Positions 30,610 to 39,318 are shown, counted from the stretch's first letter. The stretch is 64,000 nucleotides of DNA from Mycolicibacterium hodleri (GCF_025822245.1 NZ_JACKTL010000043.1:1-64000); one strand, 5' to 3'. Notes: a model not told the origin generated them from the sequence alone. Made by a program: numbers and translations.

Positions 30610-30845
30610 GGATCGATCGAGATCTACGCAGGGCGGCGTGGGGCGGACGTCGACATCGAGGTACGCGACGGAAGCCATGTTCACCCGGTTCTGCCAAGGC
30701 CTGAGCCACGCCTCGACTGCCGGGCGCGAGCGGTACGGGATCGGCCTCGCGACGGTCGGTGAGATCGAGGTAGACGTCCGGCGGGGGAGCGACGTTCCGA
30801 CTGACGCTGCCCGCCACGCCACCACAGGGCGAGGCGATGAGATGA
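30610..30845 (+). pseudogene. histidine kinase C-terminal (ATPase domain) remnant
   Basis: Three frames in sequence give GSIEIYAGRRGADVDIEVRD, then MFTRFCQGLSHASTAGRERY with GIGLATVGEIEVD, then GGGATFRLTLPATPP. These are the D-box, F/G2-box and terminal strand of a HATPase domain, in order and with correct spacing but split by two frameshifts. It follows the response-regulator fragment, so a complete two-component pair has been collapsed here by deletion and point decay. Confidence 0.7.
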
Positions 30846-30901
30846 GATTGGAGGTCGGCGGCAGTCAGCACCGGTGACGTGTCCTCGGACGGAGGAGATT
30901 C

Positions 30902-31489
30902 ATGAACGACGACGAACTGTTTGGCGAAACGACTGCGCAGCGGGCCTCGCTGGTACAGCTACTCGACGGATTGCCCGAGCCGCAATGGGATGCGCCCTCG
31001 CTGTGTGCCGGTTGGAGGATCCGCGAAGTGGTCGCGCACATCACGATGCCCTACCGGTATTCGGTCGCAGCGATCCTCGCGGCGATGCTCCGGGCGCGCG
31101 GCAAGTTCGACGTCGCCGCGGACGGGTTGGCGCGCCGAGACACCGCCGATCGGTCGTCGGCTGCGCTGCTCGAAGATCTGCGACGCAACGTCGCTCACCG
31201 TTGGACGCCGCCAAGAGGTGGTCAGCTCGGGGCGCTGAGCCACGACGTGATCCACGGCCTGGACATGACCGAAGCGATTGTGCTGCAGCCGGTTTCGCCA
31301 CCCGATCGGATCGCCGAAGTGTTGGGTGGTGCCAAGCTGGCGAAGGCGTTCAAGGTGAACCTGTCCGGACGCCGCCTGATTGCTACCGACGCGGATTGTG
31401 CCGTGGGAGAAGGGCGGCACATTGATTTGCCTGCCAAGGAAATACTGCTGGTGGTGACGGGGCGACGGCCAGTGCCCATGGATCGGTGA
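30902..31489 (+). CDS. maleylpyruvate isomerase family mycothiol-dependent enzyme
   Basis: The 195-residue protein belongs to the MDMPI_N/DinB-fold family (TIGR03083-like). Supporting motifs are LVQLLDGLPEPQWDAPSLCA, GWRIREVVAHITMPYR and LSHDVIHGLDMTEAI, whose His and acidic residues provide the metal site. Actinobacterial members use mycothiol to isomerise or detoxify electrophiles. The ATG at 30902 follows GGAGGAGATTC. It is intact although flanked on both sides by gene remnants. Confidence 0.85.
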   Translation: MNDDELFGETTAQRASLVQLLDGLPEPQWDAPSLCAGWRIREVVAHITMPYRYSVAAILAAMLRARGKFDVAADGLARRDTADRSSAALLEDLRRNVAHRWTPPRGGQLGALSHDVIHGLDMTEAIVLQPVSPPDRIAEVLGGAKLAKAFKVNLSGRRLIATDADCAVGEGRHIDLPAKEILLVVTGRRPVPMDR

Positions 31490-31529
31490 TCGTGCCGCGG
31501 CGGGTCGGCGCACGACCGGCACCGAACAC

Positions 31530-31960
31530 TCACGGTGGTGGTCGGCTCAAGTATCCACGAGTGTCGGGCGTGGCTGAAGCGTGCGAGTGCAACCACGCGA
31601 TGAGTCCCTCGCGGATCTCCGCGAAGCCCTTGTCGTGCACCAGGTCCATCGGCAGTTCGGCGACGACGTCGGTGAGTTGCTCGAGCCAGGGCCGTCTGTT
31701 GGCGGCACACTTGATCTGCTCCGAGATCCGCCACGCGGGATACCGCAGTGCCAGAGCGGTTTTGGTGAGGTCCACCAGTACCCGACGCTCGTCGGCGACA
31801 TCGCGACGGCGCGTGACGAGCCCCGCCTCCTCAGCCGCTCGAGCAACGGGGTGATCGTGCCCGTGTCCATGCCGAGCTTGCACCCCAGGTCACCGACGGT
31901 GCGCGGTGTCCCGGCGAACAACTCGACCGTGACCAGGTACTGCAGAAAGGACGTCACCAA
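31530..31960 (-). pseudogene. MarR family regulator, frameshifted and 5'-truncated
   Basis: One frame gives LQYLVTVELFAGTPRTVGDL and MDTGTITPLLERL. The next frame gives EEAGLVTRRRDVADERRVLV and the C-terminal helices to 31530. Together these make an OhrR-like winged-helix domain with a one-base loss near 31831-31835. The N-terminal dimerisation helix is missing: upstream sequence switches to an LLM oxidoreductase fragment on the other strand at about 31960-31970. The gene is therefore both rearranged and frameshifted. Confidence 0.8.
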
Positions 31961-31968
31961 GCCCGGTG

Positions 31969-32162
31969 GCGACAGGCTCGTCGACGCGGTGGTCGCGTAC
32001 GGCTCGGCCGAAGGGATCGCCCAACGCCTCCGTCAGCACGTCGCCGCGGGGGCTGATCACGTGGCGGTTCAGGTCGTCGAATCCGATCGGCTGCTGCCCG
32101 TGCTGACCGCTCTCGCCGCTCCGCTCGGCCTCGACTCGCAGGCGCCACCTGCGGGCCGGTGA
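31969..32162 (+). pseudogene. LLM F420-dependent oxidoreductase C-terminal fragment
   Basis: The frame ends GDRLVDAVVAYGSAEGIAQR, QHVAAGADHVAVQVVESD and LPVLTALAAPLGL, the typical C-terminus of LLM-class F420-dependent oxidoreductases. No upstream part of the enzyme is present: the sequence before about 31969 belongs to the opposite-strand MarR remnant. This marks a deletion or inversion junction. Confidence 0.75.
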
Positions 32163-32365
32163 AGCTGGTCGCCGGCTTCGGGCTTTTCTGCCATGTCTCC
32201 CTTCGGCCCCATTCGCTCGGGCTTCTGTCCGTCGGCCCCGTCACGACCGGCAGAGCTGCCGGTCGGTCCGCGACGCACCGAAGCGACCTGAAAGCTCGCT
32301 GCCGAGTCGCTGAATGGTGTGTCCGCGGGTTGCCTGGCACACGGGTAATCTTCAGCCGCGTGGGG

Positions 32366-32827
32366 ATGCGAAGTCGGAAATGGCAGCACTATGTGTCCGT
32401 TCGGGGGCTGCTGATGACCGCGCTGATCGTCGTGACGGCGGTCGTCGTGGGGGTGACGATCTGGTACCCGCGCAGCGCGCCGACGGATGCGCCGGATGAG
32501 AAGTACCCACCCGCGGCCACCTCCGCGCCCGCGGAAACGCCAGCGCCCGAGGTGGCGCCCGCGGCTCCGTCGACCACCGTGGCACCGCCCGCCCCGCCAC
32601 CGACTCCCGTCGTCGAGGAGCCGACCACCACCGCGCCGCAGACATACACCCCGACGTACGTTCCACCACCCGTGGTGAGCGAAACCCCCACGACAACCGC
32701 GTCGTCTGCTGCCGCCACGCCGCCGCCAAGTGCGGCACCGTCCCCCCCGTCGCGCCCGAAGATGAACGTCACACGTTCCGACAATCCGTATCACGTGCCG
32801 GTGTTCACCGGTGTGCCCAAGCCGTAG
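32366..32827 (+). CDS. membrane-anchored Pro/Thr-rich protein
   Basis: The protein of about 153 residues has a short basic N-terminus, one membrane helix (LLMTALIVVTAVVVGVTIWY) and a long extracytoplasmic Pro/Ala/Thr-rich segment (TTTAPQTYTPTYVPPP). It ends with a conserved-looking DNPYHVPVFTGVPKP. The composition suggests a cell-wall-spanning stalk, possibly O-mannosylated as in other mycobacterial Pro/Thr-rich proteins. I chose the ATG at 32366. A GTG lies two codons earlier. Confidence 0.7.
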   Translation: MRSRKWQHYVSVRGLLMTALIVVTAVVVGVTIWYPRSAPTDAPDEKYPPAATSAPAETPAPEVAPAAPSTTVAPPAPPPTPVVEEPTTTAPQTYTPTYVPPPVVSETPTTTASSAAATPPPSAAPSPPSRPKMNVTRSDNPYHVPVFTGVPKP

Positions 32828-32881
32828 TTCAGAGCCCTGTCTCGCGAGTTTGACCGCCGGCGTTCTCGGCTAAAGGCAAGC

Positions 32882-33106
32882 ATGCGAAACCTGCTACGCC
32901 GTTCGACCATCGTCGCCGCTCCCATCGTCGCCGTGTCCCTGCTGAGCGCGGGCACCGGTTCGGCGGATCCCCTCAACTGCGTGAACGGGCAGTTCTGGGA
33001 TCCCATCACCAACACCTGCCAGACGCCGCGTCCGGCGGACAACTGTGCGCCCGGCCAATATTGGAATGCGCTGTCCAACGTGTGCCGACCGCTCGGTCAG
33101 CTCTGA
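32882..33106 (+). CDS. small secreted Cys/Trp-rich protein
   Basis: The 74-residue product has a signal peptide (RSTIVAAPIVAVSLLSAGTG, ending GSA-DP) and two short repeats of the form C-x3-GQ-(F/Y)-W-x8-C (CVNGQFWDPITNTC and CAPGQYWNALSNVC). It resembles chitin-binding-like peritrophin motifs seen in small mycobacterial exported proteins. The probable location is the cell wall or outside the cell. Confidence 0.8.
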   Translation: MRNLLRRSTIVAAPIVAVSLLSAGTGSADPLNCVNGQFWDPITNTCQTPRPADNCAPGQYWNALSNVCRPLGQL

Positions 33107-33159
33107 CGCCACGCGTCACGCCGCCGAGCAACGGACCTACGCCGAGGGCGTCATCTCTG

Positions 33160-33387
33160 ACCACGACGCTCCGGACGCCAAATGCGTTGGCCAGCAGTCG
33201 GGTATCGGGTGAGCTCCAATTCGAGACCGCCGGCCCGGTCCACGAGTTGCCGGGGTTCGAGTACCTCGCCTGGCAGCTGGTGGATCCCGCCACGAGCGAG
33301 CCGACGATGACGGGGTTCGACGCAGCCGTCGTCCAGGACGGGGTCATCCCCGATCTGTGGACCGTCCTCATTCCGCCACCGCAGTAG
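33160..33387 (+). pseudogene. SnoaL/NTF2-like C-terminal fragment
   Basis: The frame reads ALASSRVSGELQFETAGPVH, then FEYLAWQLVDPAT and FDAAVVQDGVIPDLWTVLIP, which match the last strands of SnoaL-like (NTF2-fold) proteins. The N-terminal helices are missing and no start or ribosome site is associated, so I treat it as a remnant. Confidence 0.45.
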
Positions 33388-33429
33388 TCGCAGGTCTGCC
33401 GTCGGCGGTCTCGATGGTAGGAAGTTGGC

Positions 33430-33669
33430 GTGACGGATACGGATGCAGACGGGGGCGCGGTGCTGGTTCGCACGCTCGCCGAGACACTCGGCGAGGAGCC
33501 GCCCGCCGCGGTCAGTGCGCTGCCGGGCGAGATTCAGACCCGGCTGGCCAGTCAGGTCGAGGACGCCAGCCGCCGTCAGGCCGCGGCGATGGAGGCCGGG
33601 GTCAAGACGGCACTCAAGGGCGTGCCGTTGCCGCTGCGAGGCGTGGTCCGCAAGGCGCTGCTGGGATGA
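33430..33669 (+). CDS. small hypothetical helical protein
   Basis: The 79-residue acidic-to-neutral helical protein (LVRTLAETLGEEPPAAVSAL, QVEDASRRQAAAMEAGVKTA) has no signal peptide. The GTG at 33430 follows AGGAAG. Its stop overlaps the start of the next gene by four bases, so both should be translated together. It is probably a partner of the helical-repeat protein downstream. No family is recognised. Confidence 0.65.
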   Translation: MTDTDADGGAVLVRTLAETLGEEPPAAVSALPGEIQTRLASQVEDASRRQAAAMEAGVKTALKGVPLPLRGVVRKALLG

Positions 33670-34692
33670 CGGCCGCCACGGCGCGTCCGGAGCTGGTGGC
33701 CATCGGCCGACTGTTGGGGGTCGAGGTCGACGAGTTGCACGGTCTGGACGGGGTGTCCGACGACGACCTGAGCGTGCTCCACGGCCAGATCGCCCGTCGC
33801 CTGTCCGCGGACAAGCGGCGGAGATTCGCCAGGGTGGCGGCACTCTCTCAGTCGATTCCCGGTCCCATCGCGGGGCGGCTGGCCGAGAAGTTCCTGCCAC
33901 CGGCGGGCGGTGCGCTCGTCGCCGAGCTGCTCGAGCCCGCCAAGGCGCGAGACCTCGTCGGGAGGGTCTCGGTGAGCTATCTGGGTGATCTGGCGATCGC
34001 ATTGGACCCGGTGCGCGCGCACGACGTCGTTCGGGCGATCCCGGCCGCGAGGGTGGGCGAGGTCGCGCAGGAGTTGTTCAGTCGCGCGGAGTATGCGGCG
34101 ATGGCGCGGTTCGTCGGAGCCGTCGAGGTGGACGCACTGTTCGCGACGCTCGGCGTCGCGACGCCCCACGACCTGCTCGCCGTGGTGCCGCTGCTGACCT
34201 GGAACGACAACCTGGATCGCGTCATCGCCGAGCTCCCCCGACCACCAGATCCAGCAGATTGCCGCCGATCTCGACGCCGGCGAACTCGCCGAGCTGGCAC
34301 TCGCGCTCGACCCACACCGGTTCGGACCCATCGTCGCGGCCGTGCCGGTTGCCACGGTCGCCGACATCGCGAGCGCCCTGCTCGAGGGTGGCGAATACGC
34401 GGCGATGGTCGGATTTGCTGGTGTCATCACCCCCGAGATGCTCTCGGCCGCGGTCGGCCGGGCGACCGACGGCCAGCTCGCCGGCGTGTTGTCCGCGGTG
34501 GTGTCCGGTGAGATGTGGGTGGAGTTCGACCACCTCGTCGAGGGACTCGACGAGCCAGGCCGCGCTCGACTGCTCACCGTTCTGGGAGCGCTGCCGTCCG
34601 ACGCGTTCTCGCGGCTGCAGGCGGTTGGCGGCGCTCGCCGGCTCGGCGCCGAGGCCTCCGAACTGGTCGGCGCGGCAGCCGCCCTGCGCTGA
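33666..34692 (+). pseudogene. alpha-helical repeat protein gene with a frameshift in a C5 run
   Basis: The first frame (33666 to about 34240) carries RAEYAAMARFVGAVEVDALF. The second frame (to 34692) carries DHQIQQIAADLDAGELAELA and GGEYAAMVGFAGVITPEMLS. The two halves are internal repeats of one solenoid (EYAAM-x2-F-x-G) and resemble the MgtE intracellular N-domain. Continuity is restored if one C is removed from CCCCC at 34235-34239. The intact product would be about 341 residues. The ATG at 33666 overlaps the preceding gene. Confidence 0.75.
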
Positions 34693-34715
34693 CCGTCTGG
34701 TCTCGGGACCTGCCG

Positions 34716-35327
34716 TCAGTCGAGGGCGGGCAGGCCCGCTCTGAGTGCAACGGTCTGCTTCTGCCCGATGTCGATCACCGTGTCGAGCGGCGTCACCGCC
34801 CCGAGCGTCGTGTAGAAGTCGATGCGGACGATCGCCCGGTCCTGCCGAAAGACAAGCGCCGTAGCCGATTTGGTGCCGTCGGGGGTGACGCCGCTGACCG
34901 CGACGCCGGCATCTCCGACGGGGACCGGCACGGGAGGCACGCTCGAGGAGACGGTCTTGAGGTTGGCGATCGCCTTCGGAAGTTCGACGGGTGCGGCGGA
35001 GGCCTCGTCGAGCAGGACGATCGTGGTACCGACGGCATTCGTGCCGTCATTGCTGGTGAGCATCACTTCGGCACCCGGGATGCCGGAGGGGTTCAACGTC
35101 GCCGGCCGTGGCACCGAGTAGCCCGCGTTCGGAAGCACCATGTCCTGAGGCTGCAGCAGGAGGTTTCGGTAGTCGTAGGGCTTCGCGGTGCTGGTGGTCG
35201 TGGTGGGGGCAGTCGTGGCGGCCGTGGGCAGGCCGACGGGCGTCGGCGCCGGTGCTTGACCGGCGCAACCGGCGAGTAGGACGGCCGCCGCCATCGACGG
35301 CGCGGCCAGCCCGGTCCACCGGGCCAT
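34716..35327 (-). CDS. mycobacterial lipoprotein, LpqN-like
   Basis: The lipoprotein of about 203 residues has a signal peptide (MARWTGLAAPSMAAAVLLAGC) with lipobox Cys, a Thr/Pro-rich linker (PTAATTAPTTTTSTAKP) and a globular domain (LLLQPQDMVLPNAGYSVPRP, DGTNAVGTTIVLLDEASAAP). It resembles LpqN-type envelope proteins of mycobacteria. I chose the ATG at 35327. An ATG at 35351 is also possible. It is convergent with the helical-repeat gene. Confidence 0.75.
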   Translation of the reverse strand: MARWTGLAAPSMAAAVLLAGCAGQAPAPTPVGLPTAATTAPTTTTSTAKPYDYRNLLLQPQDMVLPNAGYSVPRPATLNPSGIPGAEVMLTSNDGTNAVGTTIVLLDEASAAPVELPKAIANLKTVSSSVPPVPVPVGDAGVAVSGVTPDGTKSATALVFRQDRAIVRIDFYTTLGAVTPLDTVIDIGQKQTVALRAGLPALD

Positions 35328-35446
35328 TGGCGAGATCACGGTCGACAGCATCGCACGTCGGGTGGTGGCGTGCCGTCCCCGTCCGCGAGCGATTGCTGCC
35401 GGGATTGCCGTCACCACATGGGGCGCAGCAGTGCGAGACTGACACG

Positions 35447-36052
35447 GTGCAGTACGTACCGCCTATCGGCGTCTTGGGGGATCTTCCGGTGCGCGACTTC
35501 GTGGTCTCGCCTGGCTTTGCCGGCGTGACGGCACTGCTGGCGGCGATCGTCGCGGCCGGTGCGGTGCTCTACGCGTCGCGACGAGCCCGTCAGCGGTTCG
35601 AGCAACGGCGTGACGAGGAGGAGCGCCGACACGACCGGGCTCGCGACGACGCGGACAAGGCGCTGGCGTGGGAGCGGTGGCAGTGGGTGGTCGACACCGC
35701 GGGGATCGAGCCCGCCGTGAGCGAAGGCGCCACCCTGGGTCTTGGGCCCGCCGTGACTCTTGAGCTGCTGGGTGGGCTACTGCGGGACGCCGCCCGGCTC
35801 GGCGACGAGACCCTGTCCAGGGCCGTGGCGGTGTACCAAGAGCAGCTCGTGCTGGTGCTGGCGCAGCAGGCCGGTCCGGTGTCCGACGTCGCGGGGGCTA
35901 CGAGGGCGCGCCCGGGCAAGAGGCGCGCCGACGCGAACCCAACGGACCAGGATCCAGTCGACCCAGAACCGACGTCGGAAACTGAAACATCGTCCATTCC
36001 AACGCCTTCCGTCGGGGTCAGGGAGAGCAGCGGAGGACGGCGACGCCGATGA
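35447..36052 (+). CDS. membrane protein with C-terminal disordered tail
   Basis: The protein of about 201 residues has one membrane helix near the N-terminus (FAGVTALLAAIVAAGAVLYA), then a basic coiled-coil stretch (RARQRFEQRRDEEERRHDRA) and a helical domain. A charged, probably disordered tail (NPTDQDPVDPEPTSETETSS) follows. The GTG at 35447 is chosen because the longer frame has no coding features. Its stop overlaps the start of the large coiled-coil gene, so the two likely form a complex. No family is recognised. Confidence 0.65.
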   Translation: MQYVPPIGVLGDLPVRDFVVSPGFAGVTALLAAIVAAGAVLYASRRARQRFEQRRDEEERRHDRARDDADKALAWERWQWVVDTAGIEPAVSEGATLGLGPAVTLELLGGLLRDAARLGDETLSRAVAVYQEQLVLVLAQQAGPVSDVAGATRARPGKRRADANPTDQDPVDPEPTSETETSSIPTPSVGVRESSGGRRRR

Positions 36053-37419
36053 CGACCACTCGTCGACACATCGAGGACCTCGACGCCGACCGGTGGGCGA
36101 CGTTGACGCGGCGGGCGGCGGCGGACGCGGTCGCCACCGCGGAGCGGTTGGGAATGCAGCCACGGGCCGAAACGGCCGCGTTGGCTGCGATGAGTGAGCC
36201 CGAGCTCGTCGAACACCGTGAGCGCAACGGGTCACCCGTGCCTCGCAGATCCCTGGCGATGCAGGTCGTCGAGGCCGACCACCTCCGTCGCGTGGCCGAG
36301 GAGCAGGCGCGGATCGCCCACCAGGGCAGGCTGGACGCCGAGGCGGCGGCCGAGCTGGCTCGCGCGGAGGCCGAGGAATCGGCCCGCGTCGCCGGCGCTG
36401 CGGGTGAGCGGGTTCGCGCGGTGGAGGCGGAGGCCGCGCGCAAGGACGCCGAACGCAGGGCGCAGCGGGCGGCAGATCAGAAGGCGACGCTGCAGGCACG
36501 GGCAGAAGTCGAGCGGGTCCGCGCCGCGGCGACGGCGGAGGCTGCGGCGGCCGAGGAGAGGGTCCGGGCGGCGGAGGCGCGTGCCGTCGAGCGGAGCGCC
36601 GAACGGACGACCGAGCGGGCGGCCAGCGAGCACACCGTGCAGCAATTGCACGACGACATCGAACGGGCCCGCGCCGACGCCGCGGCCGAGGTGGCGGCGG
36701 CCGAGGAGAGGGTCCGGGCGGCGGAGGCGCGTGCCGCCGAACGGAGCGCCGAACGGGCCGCAGAGCGGGCGACGGCGGAGGAAGCCGTGCAGGGGGTGCG
36801 CCGCGAGTTGGAGAAGGTGCGCTCGGATGCGGCCGCCGAGGTCGCCGCGGCGCGTGGGCAGGCCATCGCAGACGTGGCCGCTGCACGGAAGGCCGCCGAG
36901 GCCGAGGCCGAGGCCGCGCGCGAAGCTGCTGCCGCCGACGTTGCCCGCTGGGAGGGCCATGCCCGGGAAATGGAGCGATGGGCGCGAGCCGAGGTGGCCA
37001 CCCAGCTGTTGACGATTCCCATCCCGCCGTTCGAGGTGCGATCGCGAGCCGGGTCCGTCGAGAGCACGATCGACACGCTCTACCAGATCGACCACGTGCT
37101 GGAGGTCGCGCTCGCCGACGTGAAGTCGTCGTTCGTCCCAGATCGCGACTTCACGCTCAACCTCATCTTGAAGGTGCAGGAGCAGGCCGAGGAGGTCCCG
37201 CGGGAATTGGCCGCCCTGTCCTCGCGGTACTCCGACGAAGCTCAGGTCCAGGCGGCCGCCGGCTATGCCGTGGCCGCCGGTGACGCCTTCCGCGCGCTTC
37301 TTCAGCGCGTCGACGCCGCCGTCCAACGGTTGGGAACCCGCTATCGCAGCCCGGATTCGGACATCATCGAGGGCGTCACGGCCATGCTCGCCGACCTGCG
37401 GGCGAAGGGCGTGTACTAG
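36049..37419 (+). CDS. large coiled-coil protein with internal 50-residue repeats
   Basis: The 456-residue protein is dominated by an Ala/Glu/Arg-rich coiled coil (about residues 75-305). A 50-residue repeat occurs twice in tandem (AAAEERVRAAEARA begins near 36544 and again near 36694), and the two copies are nearly identical at DNA level. The C-terminal domain (about 320-456: FEVRSRAGSVESTIDTLYQI) is globular and helical. The start overlaps the upstream membrane protein gene by four bases. It may be a cytoskeletal or scaffold protein. Confidence 0.75.
   Translation: MTTTRRHIEDLDADRWATLTRRAAADAVATAERLGMQPRAETAALAAMSEPELVEHRERNGSPVPRRSLAMQVVEADHLRRVAEEQARIAHQGRLDAEAAAELARAEAEESARVAGAAGERVRAVEAEAARKDAERRAQRAADQKATLQARAEVERVRAAATAEAAAAEERVRAAEARAVERSAERTTERAASEHTVQQLHDDIERARADAAAEVAAAEERVRAAEARAAERSAERAAERATAEEAVQGVRRELEKVRSDAAAEVAAARGQAIADVAAARKAAEAEAEAAREAAAADVARWEGHAREMERWARAEVATQLLTIPIPPFEVRSRAGSVESTIDTLYQIDHVLEVALADVKSSFVPDRDFTLNLILKVQEQAEEVPRELAALSSRYSDEAQVQAAAGYAVAAGDAFRALLQRVDAAVQRLGTRYRSPDSDIIEGVTAMLADLRAKGVY
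36544..36744 (+). repeat. tandem 150-base repeat inside the coiled-coil gene
   Basis: The block from 36544 (GCGGCGGCCGAGGAGAGG) recurs at 36694 with about 50 bases of near identity, a 150-base period matching 50 codons. Recent intragenic duplication is likely, and the copies could recombine. Confidence 0.8.
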
Positions 37420-37428
37420 AGCGCCCCG

Positions 37429-39210
37429 TCACACGTCGATGCCAAACTCCTTGATCTTGCGGTAGATCGTCGCGCGGGACACCCCGAGGGCCTTGGCGGC
37501 GTCGGCCTTGTTGCGGTCGTTCTCCGACAGGCTGCGGACGATCGCGTCGCGTTCGATGGCCTCCAGGCGGGTGAGCTTGCGCCTGCTCACCGAGCGGCAC
37601 TCGTTGGGCAGTTCGTCGATGCCGATGACGCCGGAGCGTTGGCGAGTCAGCGTCTCCGCCAACACGTTTCGCAGCTGCGCGACGTTGCCCGGCCACGGCA
37701 TTCTGCCCAGCTGTCGCATCGCAAGACCGTCCAAGCGAACTGGTCCGGACGCCAATTCGTGAAGGAGCATCGGCACGAGCTGGTCGAGGTCCTCGATCCG
37801 GTGCCGCAACGCCGGGACGGTCACGGTGTGCGTGAAGAAGGGCAGCACCAGAGTGTCCACCAACGGGGAGTTCCGCTCGGTGCTCGTGGTGGCGGCGATC
37901 CAGCCTCGCCCGGCGCGCGCCTGCAGCACCGCGGCCAGGGGCTCGAGCATCCCGTCGTCGAGTTCGTCGACGTCGGCGACGATGACGGCGAAGTCGGCGG
38001 CGTCGGTCTCCAGCTCCAGCTCGGCGACGAAGTCGTCGGCGGTGTCGAAGTCGTCCGCGCGAAGGATGGCGACCGTGCGCTCGGGGGAGACGAAGCGCGC
38101 GACCGACTGCCCCAGGCGTGTCCGGCCCGATCCCCGCTCACCTTCGAGCACCACCCATTCCCGATCGCGGTAGCACCGTTCGACCTGCTGGCAGCTACGG
38201 CGAAACGAGCTGCTGCGCCCGGCAAGACCGGGGATCGACTGGCCCACTCCTCGCACCGGGGTGCTCGCCGTGACGTGTAACGAGACGTGGAACACCACGC
38301 TGTCGTCGCGGATGCCGGTGGCGATGCGCTCGGCCGCCGAGATCTTCACCGACACACCGCTGGGCAGAGAGGCCACGGCGGTCGAGCTCAACGAGGCGCG
38401 CGTCATGTCCGCCGCATGGTCCAGCAGGACGGTCTGATCGGCCGCGTCCAGGGTCTGGCGGAGGTAGGGATTCATCAGCACGACGTCGCCGCCGATGGCC
38501 AGGACTCCGGCCGGATAGCGGCGACTTTGCTTCAGGTAGGCCTCGAGCAGCGCCGTCTCGGTTTCGTTCTTCACCGCGTTCATGCGGTCCTCGATCTGGC
38601 TGCCCGCACTCTTGGCGAGCACGAAGAGCAGCGGATCGGCCTGATTCGCCCAACACGTCAGGTCGATGACGCCGACGATCCGTCGGGTGATGGGCTCGCG
38701 GATCGGCGAGCCGGCGCACGCGAGCCGACCCAGGGTGCCCACGTAGTGCTCGCTGCCGCGGATGAACGCCGGCCGCCCGGTCTCCAGAGCGGTTCCGATG
38801 CCGTTGGTGCCGGCGAATTCTTCGGCGTAGCTGTAACCCCGGGCCAGGTGGACGTCGTCCAGCATTCGCGCCATGTCGGAATTCGCGGCGATCCGGTCGA
38901 GGACGAGACCGTCGGCCGAGGTCAGGACCACACTCACGGCCTGCTCGGAGAGGTCGTCGGCGATCCGTCGCAGAATCGGCGCGGCCGCGTGCGCCAGCGG
39001 CGTGTCGGTGTCCGGGTCGCGCAGGTAGGGCAGGTCGACGCGGTCGGGATGCACGTGCAGCTCACGCGAGCGGCGCCAGGAACTGAGCACGTTCGGTCTG
39101 ACGGCGTCTTCGTTCAACGCCCCGGCGGCGAGAAATTGTTCTCTGGCCAGGCGCGCGTCCAGTGCGGTGTCGTCATCTTTGACCACGGTGGCTGTACCTC
39201 GGTCCTGCAT
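37429..39210 (-). CDS. mimR: MimR, AcoR/NtrC-like activator of the mim operon
   Basis: The regulator of about 593 residues has an N-terminal GAF-like sensory region (about residues 60-220: GYSYAEEFAGTNGIGTALET), a degenerate AAA+ domain (about 320-480, with Walker A GERGSGRTRL where Lys is replaced by Arg) and a C-terminal Fis helix-turn-helix (KADAAKALGVSRATIYRKIK). The GAFTGA loop that contacts sigma-54 is absent, as expected because mycobacteria have no sigma-54. In Mycolicibacterium the homologous MimR is needed for mimABCD expression. It is divergent from mimA, and palindromes in the gap are likely its sites. I chose the ATG at 39210. A start at 39297 would run into the first palindrome. 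Confidence 0.88.
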   Translation of the reverse strand: MQDRGTATVVKDDDTALDARLAREQFLAAGALNEDAVRPNVLSSWRRSRELHVHPDRVDLPYLRDPDTDTPLAHAAAPILRRIADDLSEQAVSVVLTSADGLVLDRIAANSDMARMLDDVHLARGYSYAEEFAGTNGIGTALETGRPAFIRGSEHYVGTLGRLACAGSPIREPITRRIVGVIDLTCWANQADPLLFVLAKSAGSQIEDRMNAVKNETETALLEAYLKQSRRYPAGVLAIGGDVVLMNPYLRQTLDAADQTVLLDHAADMTRASLSSTAVASLPSGVSVKISAAERIATGIRDDSVVFHVSLHVTASTPVRGVGQSIPGLAGRSSSFRRSCQQVERCYRDREWVVLEGERGSGRTRLGQSVARFVSPERTVAILRADDFDTADDFVAELELETDAADFAVIVADVDELDDGMLEPLAAVLQARAGRGWIAATTSTERNSPLVDTLVLPFFTHTVTVPALRHRIEDLDQLVPMLLHELASGPVRLDGLAMRQLGRMPWPGNVAQLRNVLAETLTRQRSGVIGIDELPNECRSVSRRKLTRLEAIERDAIVRSLSENDRNKADAAKALGVSRATIYRKIKEFGIDV

Positions 39211-39251
39211 TGACTGCACCGAAAGTCTAGGGACGAACGCAGGACGTGGCG

Positions 39252-39264
39252 TCTCAATTTGAGA
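39252..39264. promoter_or_regulatory. MimR operator candidate, site 1
   Basis: TCTCAATTTGAGA is a perfect 13-base palindrome around a central T, 41 bases upstream of the mimR start and 153 bases upstream of mimA. Together with the second site it suits two dimers of an AcoR-type activator. Confidence 0.65.
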
Positions 39265-39318
39265 ATGACGCCGAGCGACCACCCCGGCGTCGTCCACGTT
39301 CGTCCCAGTGTGATGCGC

